From NCBI RefSeq assembly GCF_031453975.1, contig NZ_JAVDPW010000007.1, forward strand, positions 124,001 through 188,000: DNA of 64,000 bases, given 5' to 3'. Below, piece after piece: positions 19,715 to 27,967 of the stretch. Origin of the DNA: Inquilinus ginsengisoli_A. Its GTDB lineage: Bacteria > Pseudomonadota > Alphaproteobacteria > DSM-16000 > Inquilinaceae. The notes beneath the pieces are model-generated. The model saw nothing but the letters and a program-made list of their open reading frames with translations, had not been told where the DNA came from and did not search any database. The translations under genes and the position numbers were made by a program. Every line of letters starts with the position of its first letter. Position 1 is the stretch's first letter.

Positions 19715-21067
19715 ATGACCGATCCGATCTCCGCCGAATGGCTCGCCGCGCGGCTGAAGGACCGGTCGATGCGGGGCATCGCCATCGAAACCGGGGCGCT
19801 CATCCGGTCCGGCGCCATCGCGGTCGGGGCCAGGCTGCCGTCGGTGCGCGACCTCGCCTTCGCCCTCGGCGTCAGCCCCGCCACGGTCTCGACCGCGTGG
19901 AGCGACCTGCGCAAGTTCAAGGTCATCAGCGGCCGCGGCCGCACCGGCATCCATGTGTGCGGGGACAAGGTCAGCCCGCGGCCGCTGCGCTACGGCGGCG
20001 ACGCGGATTACGGGGCCGAGGCGCTGGACCTCCGGCTGGCCGTCCCGGACCCGGCGCTGCTGCCGCCGCTGGAGGAGGCGCTGCGCCGCGGCGCGCGGGC
20101 GGCGGGCCTCAACAGCTACCAGCGCGTGCCGATCCTCGACAGCCTGGCCGCGGCGGCCGGGGCCGACTGGCCATACCGGCCCGAGGCGTTCCTGGCCGCC
20201 AATGGCGGCTACGAGGCGGTCTACGTCACGGTGCAGACCCTGATCCGCCCGGGGACGGCGGTGGCGGTCGAGGATCCAACGGCGATGCGCCTGCTCGACA
20301 TCCTCGACAATGTCAGCGCCCAGCTGATCCCGGTCGCCTGCGACGAGGAGGGGCCGCTGCCGGCCTCGCTCGCCGCCGCCCTGGCCAAGGCGCCGGCGGC
20401 CTTCCTGTACCAGCCGCGCACCCATGCGGTCACCGGGCGGATCGTCAGCCCGCAGCGCATGGCGGAGCTGGCCAGGACCTTGCGCGGCAGCGAGGCGCTG
20501 ATCCTCGAGGATGACGGGGTCGGCGACGTCTCGGCCGCGCCGCCGGCCAGCCTCGGCCGGGTGTTTCCGGACCGGACCGTGCACATCCGCTCCTACTCAA
20601 AGTCGCTCGGCCCCGACCTGCGCGTCGCCGTGCTGTCCGGCCCGGCCGAAATCGTGGCCCAGATCCAGGCCTATCGCAGCTTCGGCGCCGGCTGGACCAG
20701 CCGCCTGCTGCAGGAGGCGACGGCCTGGCTGATCGGCGACCTCGACACCACCGCCATGGTCGACCGCGCCCGGCAGGTCTATGGCGAACGGCGCCGTGCG
20801 CTGATCGCCGCCCTCGGCGCCCGCGGCGTCGCCGTGCCCGATCGCGACGGGCTGTGCCTGTGGATGCCGGTGCGGTCGGAACAATTCGCCCTGGTCACGC
20901 TGGCGGCGCGAGGCATCGCGGTCGGGCGCGGCGCCAATTACAGCCCGCGCCCCGGTGACCACATCCGCGTCGCCACCAGCCTGCTGACCGGTCCCGTCGG
21001 GGCGGTGGCGGACGCGCTGGCGCTGGCCGACCCGGTGCGGCTGCGGGGCCTCACGCCATCGCATTAG
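19715..21067 (+). CDS. MocR-family PLP-dependent transcriptional regulator
   Basis: A 450-residue regulator: an N-terminal GntR-type winged helix (residues about 8-80, with LPSVRDLAFALGVSPATVSTAWSDLRK) fused to a class I aminotransferase-like domain. The PLP lysine is in HIRSYSKSLGPDLRVAVLSG (about residue 294). Such proteins sense amino acids or related amines through PLP and usually regulate a divergent gene. The ATG at 19715 is chosen; an in-frame ATG at 19673 lies inside the inverted-repeat operator. Neighbours suggest it controls the divergent importer operon and probably the aldolase downstream. Confidence 0.88.
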   Translation: MTDPISAEWLAARLKDRSMRGIAIETGALIRSGAIAVGARLPSVRDLAFALGVSPATVSTAWSDLRKFKVISGRGRTGIHVCGDKVSPRPLRYGGDADYGAEALDLRLAVPDPALLPPLEEALRRGARAAGLNSYQRVPILDSLAAAAGADWPYRPEAFLAANGGYEAVYVTVQTLIRPGTAVAVEDPTAMRLLDILDNVSAQLIPVACDEEGPLPASLAAALAKAPAAFLYQPRTHAVTGRIVSPQRMAELARTLRGSEALILEDDGVGDVSAAPPASLGRVFPDRTVHIRSYSKSLGPDLRVAVLSGPAEIVAQIQAYRSFGAGWTSRLLQEATAWLIGDLDTTAMVDRARQVYGERRRALIAALGARGVAVPDRDGLCLWMPVRSEQFALVTLAARGIAVGRGANYSPRPGDHIRVATSLLTGPVGAVADALALADPVRLRGLTPSH

Positions 21068-21088
21068 CTGCCCTGCGCTGCTCGCTTA

Positions 21089-21099
21089 TTGTCGGACAA
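21089..21099. promoter_or_regulatory. 11-bp palindrome before the aldolase gene
   Basis: TTGTC-G-GACAA is a perfect palindrome 47 bp before the aldolase start and 22 bp after the MocR stop. It shares GGACAA with the element before the MocR gene, so both may be bound by that regulator. Confidence 0.4.
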
Positions 21100-21145
21100 G
21101 AAGCCGCGGCCCTACACTCCGGCAAAAGCAAGGAGGAACCCCTAG

Positions 21146-21955
21146 ATGTTTCGCCCCAACAGGCTGAAGGAACGACTGCGGCGCGGCGACAAGCTGTTCG
21201 GCGCCTGGGTCGGCAGCGGCTCGCCGACGGTGGCCGAGATCATGGCCCATGCCGGATTCGACTTCGTCATCCTGGACACCGAGCACGGGCCCGGCGGGAT
21301 CGACGAGACCATCAACCTGCTGCGCGCGGTGCAGGCCTCCGACACCCCGGCCGTGGTGCGGGTGCCGGCGCATGACCCAGTCTGGCTGAAGCGCGTGCTG
21401 GACGCCGGCGCCGACAGCCTGATGGTGCCGATGATCGAGAGTGCGGCGGATGCCGAGGCCCTGGTCCGCGCCTGCCGCTATCCCCCGGCCGGCCGCCGCG
21501 GCTATGCCGCCGGCGCGGTGCGCGCCTCGACCTACGGGTTCGAGCCGGACTACATGCGCAAGGCCAACGACAACCTGCTGCTGCTGGCCCAGATCGAATC
21601 CAAGGATGCGGTGCCCCAGGCCGCGGCGATCGCCCAGGTCGACGGCATCGACATGGTGTTCATCGGCCCCAACGACCTCGCTGGTTCGATCGGCCTGCTG
21701 GAGGAACTGCACGACCCCAGGGTGCAGGCGCTGGTGAAGCAGATCGAGGATGCGGTGCGGCCGACCGGCACGCTGCTGGGCACCGTGCCCAGCTCGGCCT
21801 CGACCTGGGCCGAGCTGTTCGACCGTGACTACCGCATGGTGACCGGCGGCGGCGACGTGCCCTATCTGCGCCAGGCGGCCTCGGATTCGGTGGCGGCGTA
21901 CAAGGCCTATCGCGAGGGCGCGGGAGCGAGAGGGGCCAAGGGCGGCGGCTACTGA
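21146..21955 (+). CDS. HpaI/HpcH-family class II aldolase
   Basis: A 269-residue metal-dependent pyruvate aldolase of the HpcH/HpaI family, which cleaves 2-keto-3-deoxy or 4-hydroxy-2-oxo acids to pyruvate and an aldehyde. Characteristic blocks are GAWVGSGSPTVAEIMAHAGFDFVILDTEHGP, the ligand segment DSLMVPMIESAADAE (metal glutamate), RRGYAAGAVRASTYG and VDGIDMVFIGPNDLAGSIG. AAGGAGG precedes the ATG by 9 bases. It is soluble and trimeric or hexameric in known members. It lies downstream of the MocR gene and converges on the sugar permease gene. The exact substrate cannot be told from sequence. Confidence 0.88.
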   Translation: MFRPNRLKERLRRGDKLFGAWVGSGSPTVAEIMAHAGFDFVILDTEHGPGGIDETINLLRAVQASDTPAVVRVPAHDPVWLKRVLDAGADSLMVPMIESAADAEALVRACRYPPAGRRGYAAGAVRASTYGFEPDYMRKANDNLLLLAQIESKDAVPQAAAIAQVDGIDMVFIGPNDLAGSIGLLEELHDPRVQALVKQIEDAVRPTGTLLGTVPSSASTWAELFDRDYRMVTGGGDVPYLRQAASDSVAAYKAYREGAGARGAKGGGY

Positions 21956-21969
21956 CGAACGGTGCGGGG

Positions 21970-22791
21970 CTACTTCAGCGCCCCCGCGGTCAGGCCGCTG
22001 ACGATCCGGCGCTGCAGCAGGGCGAAGACGATCAGGATCGGCGTCACATAGATCGCGGCATAGGTCATCATCCCGCCCCAGTCGTTGGTGTTCGTCCCCA
22101 TGAAGGCGGACAGGCCGACCGTCGCGGTCTGCAGGCTCTCGGCCGCGATCAGCGAGCGTGAATAGACGTACTCGCCGAAGGACTGCAGGAAGATCAGCAC
22201 CGACACCACCAGGATGCCGTTGCGGGCCAGCGGGATCATGATGCGGAGGAAGGCGCCGATGCGCGAGGCGCCATCCACCCGCGCCGCATCCTCCAGCTCG
22301 CGGGGCACCTGCAGGAAGGTCGACCGGCACAGCACGATGTACAGCGGCAGGACCTTGGCGGTCTGGGCCAGCACCACGGCGAAACGCGGCGTCTCCAGCA
22401 GGCCGACCTGGTTGAAGGCGACGAAGATCGGCGTGACCATCAGCGACGGCGGCAGCACCTGCAACATCAGCACCAGGAACAGGGCGACCGCGGTCCAGGC
22501 GTTGCGGTGGCGCGACAGGGCATAGGCGGCGCCGGTGCCGATCAGCGTCGCCACCGCGGTGGTGCCGACCGCGATCAGCAGCGAGTTCCACAGGTACCGG
22601 TCCATCGCGTGCTCGGCGAAGATCTTGCCGAACTGCCATTGCGGGTCGGTCGGCCAAAAGCTCGGCGGGAAGGCGAAGATCTCGGTACCTGACTTCAGCG
22701 CCGTGACGTACATCCAGTACAGCGGAAACAGGTAGATGCCCGCGAAGACCAGGGCGAGGCCGAGCAGGACGAAGGGCTTGGCCGACCTCAT
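21970..22791 (-). CDS. Sugar ABC importer permease, MalG/UgpE type
   Basis: A 273-residue inner-membrane permease with six helices. The CUT1-family EAA loop is EDAARVDGASRIGAFLRIMIPLARNGILVV, and the N-terminus PFVLLGLALVFAGIYLFPLYWMYVTALKS is typical of MalG. The start at MRSAKPF is preferred because the longer frame runs into the divergent toxin-antitoxin promoter. Its partner permease lies 720 bp upstream on the same strand, but the HigBA module on the opposite strand lies between them. It may therefore be cut off from the operon promoter or depend on read-through. Confidence 0.88.
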   Translation of the reverse strand: MRSAKPFVLLGLALVFAGIYLFPLYWMYVTALKSGTEIFAFPPSFWPTDPQWQFGKIFAEHAMDRYLWNSLLIAVGTTAVATLIGTGAAYALSRHRNAWTAVALFLVLMLQVLPPSLMVTPIFVAFNQVGLLETPRFAVVLAQTAKVLPLYIVLCRSTFLQVPRELEDAARVDGASRIGAFLRIMIPLARNGILVVSVLIFLQSFGEYVYSRSLIAAESLQTATVGLSAFMGTNTNDWGGMMTYAAIYVTPILIVFALLQRRIVSGLTAGALK

Positions 22792-22845
22792 CGCGCAGCC
22801 TCCCGAGCGATGGCATGGCAGAAAGCAGGAGCGGACATGATTTCT

Positions 22846-22885
22846 GTACGCTTTTTCTTGTGCTGCGTACAAGAAAGAAGTACGC
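22846..22885. promoter_or_regulatory. HigBA promoter-operator
   Basis: The region before the toxin gene carries TTTCTTGT (22854-22861) and ACAAGAAA (22869-22876) as perfect 8-bp arms, and GTACGC / GCGTAC / GTACGC at 22846, 22865 and 22880. Paired inverted repeats of this kind are the usual binding sites of HigA-type antitoxins that repress their own operon. Confidence 0.55.
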
Positions 22886-22892
22886 TCCATCG

Positions 22893-23174
22893 ATGATCAA
22901 GGCGTTTGCCGACGCCAGGACTGAAAGCATCGCGCGCGGCATCGCCGTGAAGGGCGTTCCGGCCGATATCCTGCGTCGCGCCGTCGCGAAGCTGTTCCTG
23001 ATCGACACGGTCACGCGGCTCGATGATCTGCGCGTGCCGCCGGGCAACCGGCTGGAGGCCCTGAAGGGAAACCGCAAAGGCCAGCACTCGATCCGGGTCA
23101 ACGACCAGTTCCGGATCTGCTTCGTCTGGCGGGACGGCGACGCCTATGACGTCGAACTCGTCGACTATCACTGA
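22893..23174 (+). CDS. higB: HigB-type toxin (RelE/ParE superfamily)
   Basis: A 93-residue toxin starting MIKAFADARTESIARG. It has the family pattern LRVPPGNRLEALKGNRKGQHSIRVNDQFRICFVWRDGDAYDVELVDYH at its C-terminal half, including the basic RNA-cleaving face (R, K, H residues) and the final acidic strand. HigB enzymes cut mRNA in the ribosome A site. The toxin gene precedes its antitoxin by 12 bp, the order expected for HigBA. It lies on the plus strand between two sugar permease genes on the minus strand. Confidence 0.9.
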   Translation: MIKAFADARTESIARGIAVKGVPADILRRAVAKLFLIDTVTRLDDLRVPPGNRLEALKGNRKGQHSIRVNDQFRICFVWRDGDAYDVELVDYH

Positions 23175-23186
23175 GGACGCAGCATC

Positions 23187-23489
23187 ATGGTTCGCGACAT
23201 CCCGCTGCCCCATCCCGGGGAGATCCTGAAGGAGGAGTTCCTCATCCCCATGGGCCTCTCGGTCTACGCGCTGGCCAAGGCGATCGACGTGCCGCGCAGC
23301 CGGATCAACGAGATCTGCCATGGCCGGCAGGGCATCACCGCGAATATCGCGCTGCGCCTCGGCCGGTTCTTCGAGGTGGATCCGCAGTGGTTCATGAACA
23401 TGCAGTCGAAATGGGATCTCGAGACGACGCGCGACAAGCTGGTGGAGGTGCTGGCGGCGATCGAGCCCCATCACGACAAGGCTGCGTGA
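23187..23489 (+). CDS. higA: HigA-type antitoxin, XRE family
   Basis: A 100-residue antitoxin with the family start IPLPHPGEILKEEFLIPMGLSVYALAKAIDVPRSRINEICHGRQGITANIALRLGRFF, which contains the Xre/Cro helix-turn-helix at about residues 25-62. The WFMNMQSKWDLE segment follows. It neutralises HigB and represses the operon through the repeats upstream of the toxin gene. Both proteins have normal length and no frameshift, so the module is probably functional. Confidence 0.92.
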   Translation: MVRDIPLPHPGEILKEEFLIPMGLSVYALAKAIDVPRSRINEICHGRQGITANIALRLGRFFEVDPQWFMNMQSKWDLETTRDKLVEVLAAIEPHHDKAA

Positions 23490-23512
23490 GGCGGTGACCC
23501 GTTGCCCGGCCG

Positions 23513-24496
23513 TCATGCCCGCTGCTCCTGCCCGGTCGAGCGGACATAGAGCGCCGCGACCAGGATCACCACCGTGATCATCAGCACGGCGACGACGCTG
23601 CCGGCCGAAATCTCGTAGGTCTCGAACGACATCTGCCAGGACCAGTACTGGGCGACGTTCGACGCGTTGGCCGGGCCGCCTTTGGTCAGGGCCGCGATCA
23701 GGTCGAACTGCTGCAGCGTGAAGATGATGCCCAGCGCCACAACGGCGCCGAGGGTCGAGCGCATCATCGGCAGGGTGATGTGCAGGAAGCGCCGGCCGGC
23801 GCGGGCGCCGTCGATCTCCGCCGCCTCGTACAGGTCGTGCGGGATCGCGGCCAGGCCGACCGATAGCAGGATCATGTTGAACGGGATGCCCAGCCAGATA
23901 TTGGCGATGATCACCGCGAACAGGGCGAAGTCGGGGTCCGACAGCCAGAAGATCTTGCCGCCGGTCAGGTGCAGGCTGGTCAGGGCGTAGTTCAGCACTC
24001 CGAAATCGCCGGCCAGGATCCATTTCCAGATCGCGCCGACCACCAGCGCCGGCATGATCCAGCCGGCCAGGAACACGCCGCGGATATAGGTCGCGCCCGG
24101 GAAGGGCTGCTGGAAGAACAGCGCCAGGCCGAAGCCGATGCCGAGCTGGAAGGTGATCGACAGCACCACGAAGATCACCGTGTTCCTCAGGATCTGCAGC
24201 GCCTCCGGCCGGCTGAACACGTCGCGGTAGTTGTCCAGCCCGGCGAAGGGCCGGTCGAAGGAGGCCAGCGAGAACATGTCGACCTGCTGCAGCGACATGA
24301 CCAGCGTATAGACCAGCGGGAAGGCGGCGAAGACCAGGAGGTAGCCGACCGCGCACAGCACCAGCACGACATCGAAGCCGCTGCCGTCCCGCAGGGTGCG
24401 GAGCAGGGGCAGGCGCGAGAGGCCCCGCGCCGCCGGAGCGGAGCGGGAATTGACCGATCGATCGGTCAGCGATTGGCTGGCCTGGGCGCGCGTCAT
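23513..24496 (-). CDS. Sugar ABC importer permease, MalF/UgpA type
   Basis: A 327-residue permease with six to seven helices: VVLVLCAVGYLLVFAAFPLVYTLVMSL at the N-terminus and the EAA loop YEAAEIDGARAGRRFLHITLPMMRSTLGAVV. The start is placed at MTRAQASQ. The first 40 residues are hydrophilic and contain SLTDRSVNS, encoded by a near-palindromic GACCGATCGATCGGTC. It follows the binding-protein gene after a GC-rich hairpin. The partner permease is across the HigBA module. No CUT1 ATPase gene is in the window. Confidence 0.9.
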   Translation of the reverse strand: MTRAQASQSLTDRSVNSRSAPAARGLSRLPLLRTLRDGSGFDVVLVLCAVGYLLVFAAFPLVYTLVMSLQQVDMFSLASFDRPFAGLDNYRDVFSRPEALQILRNTVIFVVLSITFQLGIGFGLALFFQQPFPGATYIRGVFLAGWIMPALVVGAIWKWILAGDFGVLNYALTSLHLTGGKIFWLSDPDFALFAVIIANIWLGIPFNMILLSVGLAAIPHDLYEAAEIDGARAGRRFLHITLPMMRSTLGAVVALGIIFTLQQFDLIAALTKGGPANASNVAQYWSWQMSFETYEISAGSVVAVLMITVVILVAALYVRSTGQEQRA

Positions 24497-24502
24497 CGAC
24501 AA

Positions 24503-24540
24503 CCCCCTCCCCCTGGCCCCCTCCCACAAGGGGAGGGGGG
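24503..24540. repeat. CCCCCTCCCC / GGGGAGGGGG hairpin repeat
   Basis: A 10-bp inverted repeat in the 76-bp gap between binding-protein and permease genes. Such C-rich/G-rich hairpins are dispersed in many alphaproteobacterial genomes. Placed here it may stabilise the binding-protein mRNA and lower permease expression. Confidence 0.55.
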
Positions 24541-24572
24541 ACTCGGTGTTGCTGCGATGGTGCCGATCCGCC

Positions 24573-25793
24573 TCACTTCTTCAGCACGCGGTCGATCGTC
24601 GCCTGGGCGGTCTGCAGCGCGGTCTTGGGGTCCGACTGATGGGTCAGGGCCGACTGGATCGCGGTCTGGATCGCCTTGGAGATCTTCGGCCAGTCCGGGT
24701 TCGGGCCGCGCGGCCGGGCGTACTGCATCTGCTCGGTAAACACGGCATAGGCCTTCGGCCATTGCGGCGAGTCGGCCTTGGCGTCCTGGACCGGCGGCAG
24801 CAGGCCGAACTCGTTCCAGATCCGGTGGTTCTGCGAATAGATGTACTCCAGCAGCATGAACGCCTCCTTCGGATGCTTGGAGGTCTTGAAGATCACGTTG
24901 TTGAAGTCGCCGAGGGCCGAGGCGCGCGGGCTGCCGTCCTTCTCGATCGGGAACAGCGCGACCCGCCAGTCGAACTTGGCCTCCTTGGCCATGCGCGGCA
25001 GCTCCCACGGGCCGGAGATCGCCATGGCGGCATTGCCGGCGTTGAAGGTACCGGTCGAATCATACTGGCTGCGGATCAGCGTGTCCGGCGAGGCCAGCTT
25101 CTCGTCCAGCAGCTTCTGCCAGAACTCCAGCGCCCGCACCGCGCCGTCCGAGCCGACGCTGTCGTAATCGGCGCCGGCGCTCTGGATGAAGGGCAGAAAC
25201 TGGAAGGTGCCCTCTTCCGTGCCGATGGCGGAGAAGGCGAGGCCGTACACGTTCTTGGCCGGGTCGGTGAGCTTCTTCGCCGCCTGATAGAGATCATCCC
25301 AGGTCTGCGGCGGCTTGTCGGGGTCGAGCCCCGCCGCCTTGAACATGTCGGCGTTGTAGTAGAGGGCGAGGGTGTTGGAGGCACGCGGGATGGCGAAGAG
25401 CTTGCCATCCCAGGTCGAGGAGTTGCGCGGCCCGGGATAGAAGGCGTCGGCCTTGATGACCTGCGACTGCTCGACATAGGGCGACAGGTCCAGCAGCACG
25501 TTGCGCGCCGCGAACATCGCCGTTTCCGGGTTGTCGATGCCGATGACGTCGGGGGCCGAGCCGGCGGCGTAGGCGCGCATGGCGTCGTTCACCACGTCGG
25601 CGAAGTTGACGTGCTTGAGATTGACCGTGATGTCGGGGTGCTGGGCCTGGAATTCCTTCACGAAGACGTAGGTGAACTTGGTCTCGTCCTCGTCATGGGT
25701 CCAGACCTCCAGCGTCACCGGCTCGGCTTGGGCCAGGGTGGCGGAGGCCAGAAGGGCGGCGGTTCCCAACAGAAGTCGCAAGGTCCTGGTCAT
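24573..25793 (-). CDS. Sugar ABC importer, extracellular solute-binding protein
   Basis: A 406-residue family 1 solute-binding protein of the MalE/UgpB type. A Sec signal peptide (TLRLLLGTAALLASATLAQA) ends near residue 22, and the mature protein starts with EPVTLEVWTHDEDETKFTYVFVKEFQAQHPDITVNLKHV. Family blocks include GKLFAIPRASNTLALYYNADMFKAAGLDPDKPPQTWDDL and AMAISGPWELPRM. GGAGGAAGCTT before the ATG is a strong ribosome site. The partner dehydrogenase and isomerase suggest an inositol- or sugar-like ligand. Confidence 0.92.
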   Translation of the reverse strand: MTRTLRLLLGTAALLASATLAQAEPVTLEVWTHDEDETKFTYVFVKEFQAQHPDITVNLKHVNFADVVNDAMRAYAAGSAPDVIGIDNPETAMFAARNVLLDLSPYVEQSQVIKADAFYPGPRNSSTWDGKLFAIPRASNTLALYYNADMFKAAGLDPDKPPQTWDDLYQAAKKLTDPAKNVYGLAFSAIGTEEGTFQFLPFIQSAGADYDSVGSDGAVRALEFWQKLLDEKLASPDTLIRSQYDSTGTFNAGNAAMAISGPWELPRMAKEAKFDWRVALFPIEKDGSPRASALGDFNNVIFKTSKHPKEAFMLLEYIYSQNHRIWNEFGLLPPVQDAKADSPQWPKAYAVFTEQMQYARPRGPNPDWPKISKAIQTAIQSALTHQSDPKTALQTAQATIDRVLKK

Positions 25794-25834
25794 AAGCTTC
25801 CTCCACTGTTTTGGTTGATTGTCCGCGCGACGCC

Positions 25835-26761
25835 TCACCCCGGATTGGCGACGAACCCCCCGCCGCGGCAGCGCTGGAGATAGCGCAGGCCTTCGACCTG
25901 GCCGGTCATCTCCAGGTCGCCGCGATAGACCGGGTCGTGCCAGCCCTCGATGTCGATCGATCCCCGGAAGCCGCCCAGCCGCAGCTCGGTGATCACCCGG
26001 GTCCAGTCGGTGTCGCCGAAGCCGGGGGTGCGGTGGAAGGCGAAGGGGACGCGGCCGTGCACGCCGTGCTCCTTGACCACGTCCCAGCGCACCGTGGCGT
26101 CCTTGCCGTGGACATGGAAGATCTTCGGCGCCCAGCGGCGGATCTGCGGCACCGGGTCGATCAGGTAGTACAGCTGGTGGCAGGGCTCCCACTCCAGGCC
26201 CAGATTGTCGTCCGGCAGGGCGTCGAACATCAGCTCCCAGGCCGCCGGGTTGTGGGCGATGTTCCAGTCGCCGGTCTTCCAGCTGCCCTCCATCGGGCAG
26301 TTCTCGAAGGCCAGCCGCACACCCTTGTCGGCGGCGCGTTTCGCCAGCCGGCCGAACACTTGCCTGAAGCGCGGCAGGCTGTCCTCCAGCGGCTTGCCGC
26401 GCACCCGGCCGGTGAAGCCGGAGACGATGTCGGTGCCGAACAGGTGGGCGTGGTCGATCAGCGCCTCCCACCCGGCCAGGGTCTCGCGGTCCTGCGCCTG
26501 GTCCTCCAGCGGGTTGCCGAAGATGCCGAGCGCGCCGATGGTGACGCCGCTGTCGCCGATCGCCTCGCGGATCTGGCCGGCCAGGCGCGGAATATCCTTG
26601 CCGCCCAGCGTCTGCCAGAAGAACGGCTCGATGCTCTCGAAGCCGTGGGCGATGATCGCCTTGATATAGCCGGCGGGGTCGTCGGCATTGGCCCGGACCA
26701 TGGTGCCGATGCGGATGTCCTGGTGCCCGGTTCGCGCGGGCGGGGTCTGGTTGGGGCTCAT
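25835..26761 (-). CDS. Xylose-isomerase-like TIM-barrel sugar isomerase/epimerase
   Basis: A 308-residue protein of the AP endonuclease 2 / sugar phosphate isomerase family, with expected metal ligands in ENCPMEG (about 160), EWEPCHQLYYLIDP (about 200), HVHGKDATV (about 228) and DIEGWHDP near the end. These enzymes isomerise, epimerise or dehydrate free sugars, keto-sugars or inositols. The ATG at 26761 overlaps the stop of the upstream dehydrogenase by 4 bp (ATGA). It is the second gene of the LacI-controlled operon. The specific substrate is not readable. Confidence 0.83.
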   Translation of the reverse strand: MSPNQTPPARTGHQDIRIGTMVRANADDPAGYIKAIIAHGFESIEPFFWQTLGGKDIPRLAGQIREAIGDSGVTIGALGIFGNPLEDQAQDRETLAGWEALIDHAHLFGTDIVSGFTGRVRGKPLEDSLPRFRQVFGRLAKRAADKGVRLAFENCPMEGSWKTGDWNIAHNPAAWELMFDALPDDNLGLEWEPCHQLYYLIDPVPQIRRWAPKIFHVHGKDATVRWDVVKEHGVHGRVPFAFHRTPGFGDTDWTRVITELRLGGFRGSIDIEGWHDPVYRGDLEMTGQVEGLRYLQRCRGGGFVANPG

Positions 26762-27789
26762 GATTCCTCGGTGGTCGGGATGGCCACGCGGCGGCCCTGG
26801 CGCGCGCTGTCGATCGCGGCGAAGACCATGGCGAGGCTGTGGATGTTCTGGTGGCCGACGGTTTCGGGCTCGGTGCCGGCGCGGATGGCGTCGACGAAGT
26901 CGCGCATCACGCCGAGATGGCCGCCGACCCGGTCGGCCGGGTCCAGCGGCGGCACCGCGATCGCCTCGGGGGCGAAGAACAGGCCGTCGCGCTTGTCCGT
27001 GGCGACCTCGGCCCGGAACTCCTCGGCGCCGTCCCAGCTCAGGCTGCCGCGGGTGCCGGTCAGGCGCCAGGCGCTCTCCCAGCTGGTGCGCAGGCCCTCG
27101 GCGCACCAGCTGCCGCGATAGGTCAGGACGCCGCCGCCCTCCAGTTCGAAGATGGCATGGGCGCTGGCGCCATGGGCGTACCAGGACCCGGCCGGGTTGC
27201 TCTCATGGCAATAGACCGCGACCGGGCGCCGGCCGGCGACCAGGCGGGCCGCATCGAAGGTGTGGATCGCCATGTCCAGCAGCAGCACATGCTCCATCTC
27301 CTCGCGGAAGCCGCCGAAATGCGGCCCGACGAAGAAGTCGCAATGCACTCCGGTCAGGGTGCCGATCGCGCCGCTCTCGACCAGCCGGCGGATCCGCCGG
27401 ATGCCGGCGAGATAGCGGCGGTTCTGGATGATGGCGTGCACCCGGCCGGCCGCCTTCGCCGCGGCGGCCATGTCGCGCGCCGCGGCCATGCTGTCGGCCA
27501 TCGGCTTCTCGCTCAGCACGTGGCAGCCATGGGCGAAGCCGGCCAGCGCCACGTCGCGGCGGGCGCCCGGCACCACCACGTCGAACAGCAGGTCGGGCTT
27601 CAGCCGCTCCAGCAGGGCGGGCAGGTCGGTGCCGATCTCGGCCTGGGCCAGCCCGAACTCCGCCGCGCGGGACCGCGCCCGCTCCAGGTCCAGGTCGACC
27701 AGGCCGACGATCTCGAGACCGTCGATCTCGGCCGCCGCGCTGAACCAGGCGCGGCTCATGGCACCGCATCCCACGAGGATGGCTCGCAC
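26758..27789 (-). CDS. Gfo/Idh/MocA-family NAD(P)-dependent oxidoreductase
   Basis: A 343-residue dehydrogenase of sugars or inositols. It has the Rossmann motif AILVGCGAMSRAW at the N-terminus, the catalytic EKP motif in VLSEKPMADSM (about residue 95) and the two-domain layout of the family. The start is placed at the GTG at 27789, with GGGAG 9 bases upstream. This makes the protein begin right at the first beta strand. An ATG at 27891 would extend it through the operator. It is the first gene of the operon and overlaps the isomerase gene by 4 bp. Confidence 0.87.
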   Translation of the reverse strand: MRAILVGCGAMSRAWFSAAAEIDGLEIVGLVDLDLERARSRAAEFGLAQAEIGTDLPALLERLKPDLLFDVVVPGARRDVALAGFAHGCHVLSEKPMADSMAAARDMAAAAKAAGRVHAIIQNRRYLAGIRRIRRLVESGAIGTLTGVHCDFFVGPHFGGFREEMEHVLLLDMAIHTFDAARLVAGRRPVAVYCHESNPAGSWYAHGASAHAIFELEGGGVLTYRGSWCAEGLRTSWESAWRLTGTRGSLSWDGAEEFRAEVATDKRDGLFFAPEAIAVPPLDPADRVGGHLGVMRDFVDAIRAGTEPETVGHQNIHSLAMVFAAIDSARQGRRVAIPTTEES

Positions 27790-27847
27790 TGGTTTCGCTC
27801 CCTTCGTCTCGGCCACCGGTTTCTTGGCCAAACGTATGATTGTGTCG

Positions 27848-27863
27848 CCGTAAACGTTTACGG
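27848..27863. promoter_or_regulatory. LacI-family operator
   Basis: CCGTAAACGTTTACGG is a perfect 16-bp palindrome with the central CG typical of LacI/PurR-type operators. It lies 59 bp before the dehydrogenase start and 105 bp before the divergent lacI gene, so the regulator probably controls both. Confidence 0.8.
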
Positions 27864-27967
27864 TAGTTGATGTGATAGTGGTGTAGGACAATTCGGGCTG
27901 TCAATCGGCTTGTGGCGTCACCCGGTGGTTCGGTTGCACTCTGTCGCCGCCGGAGGGAGAGAATCGC

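Noticed and set aside
24446..24475. Palindrome GACCGATCGATCGGTC as an operator
   Set aside because: It lies inside the N-terminal coding part of the MalF-type gene, and similar TCGGTCAGCGAT sequence occurs inside the kinase gene end at 60538, so it probably reflects coding of TDRS-like residues.
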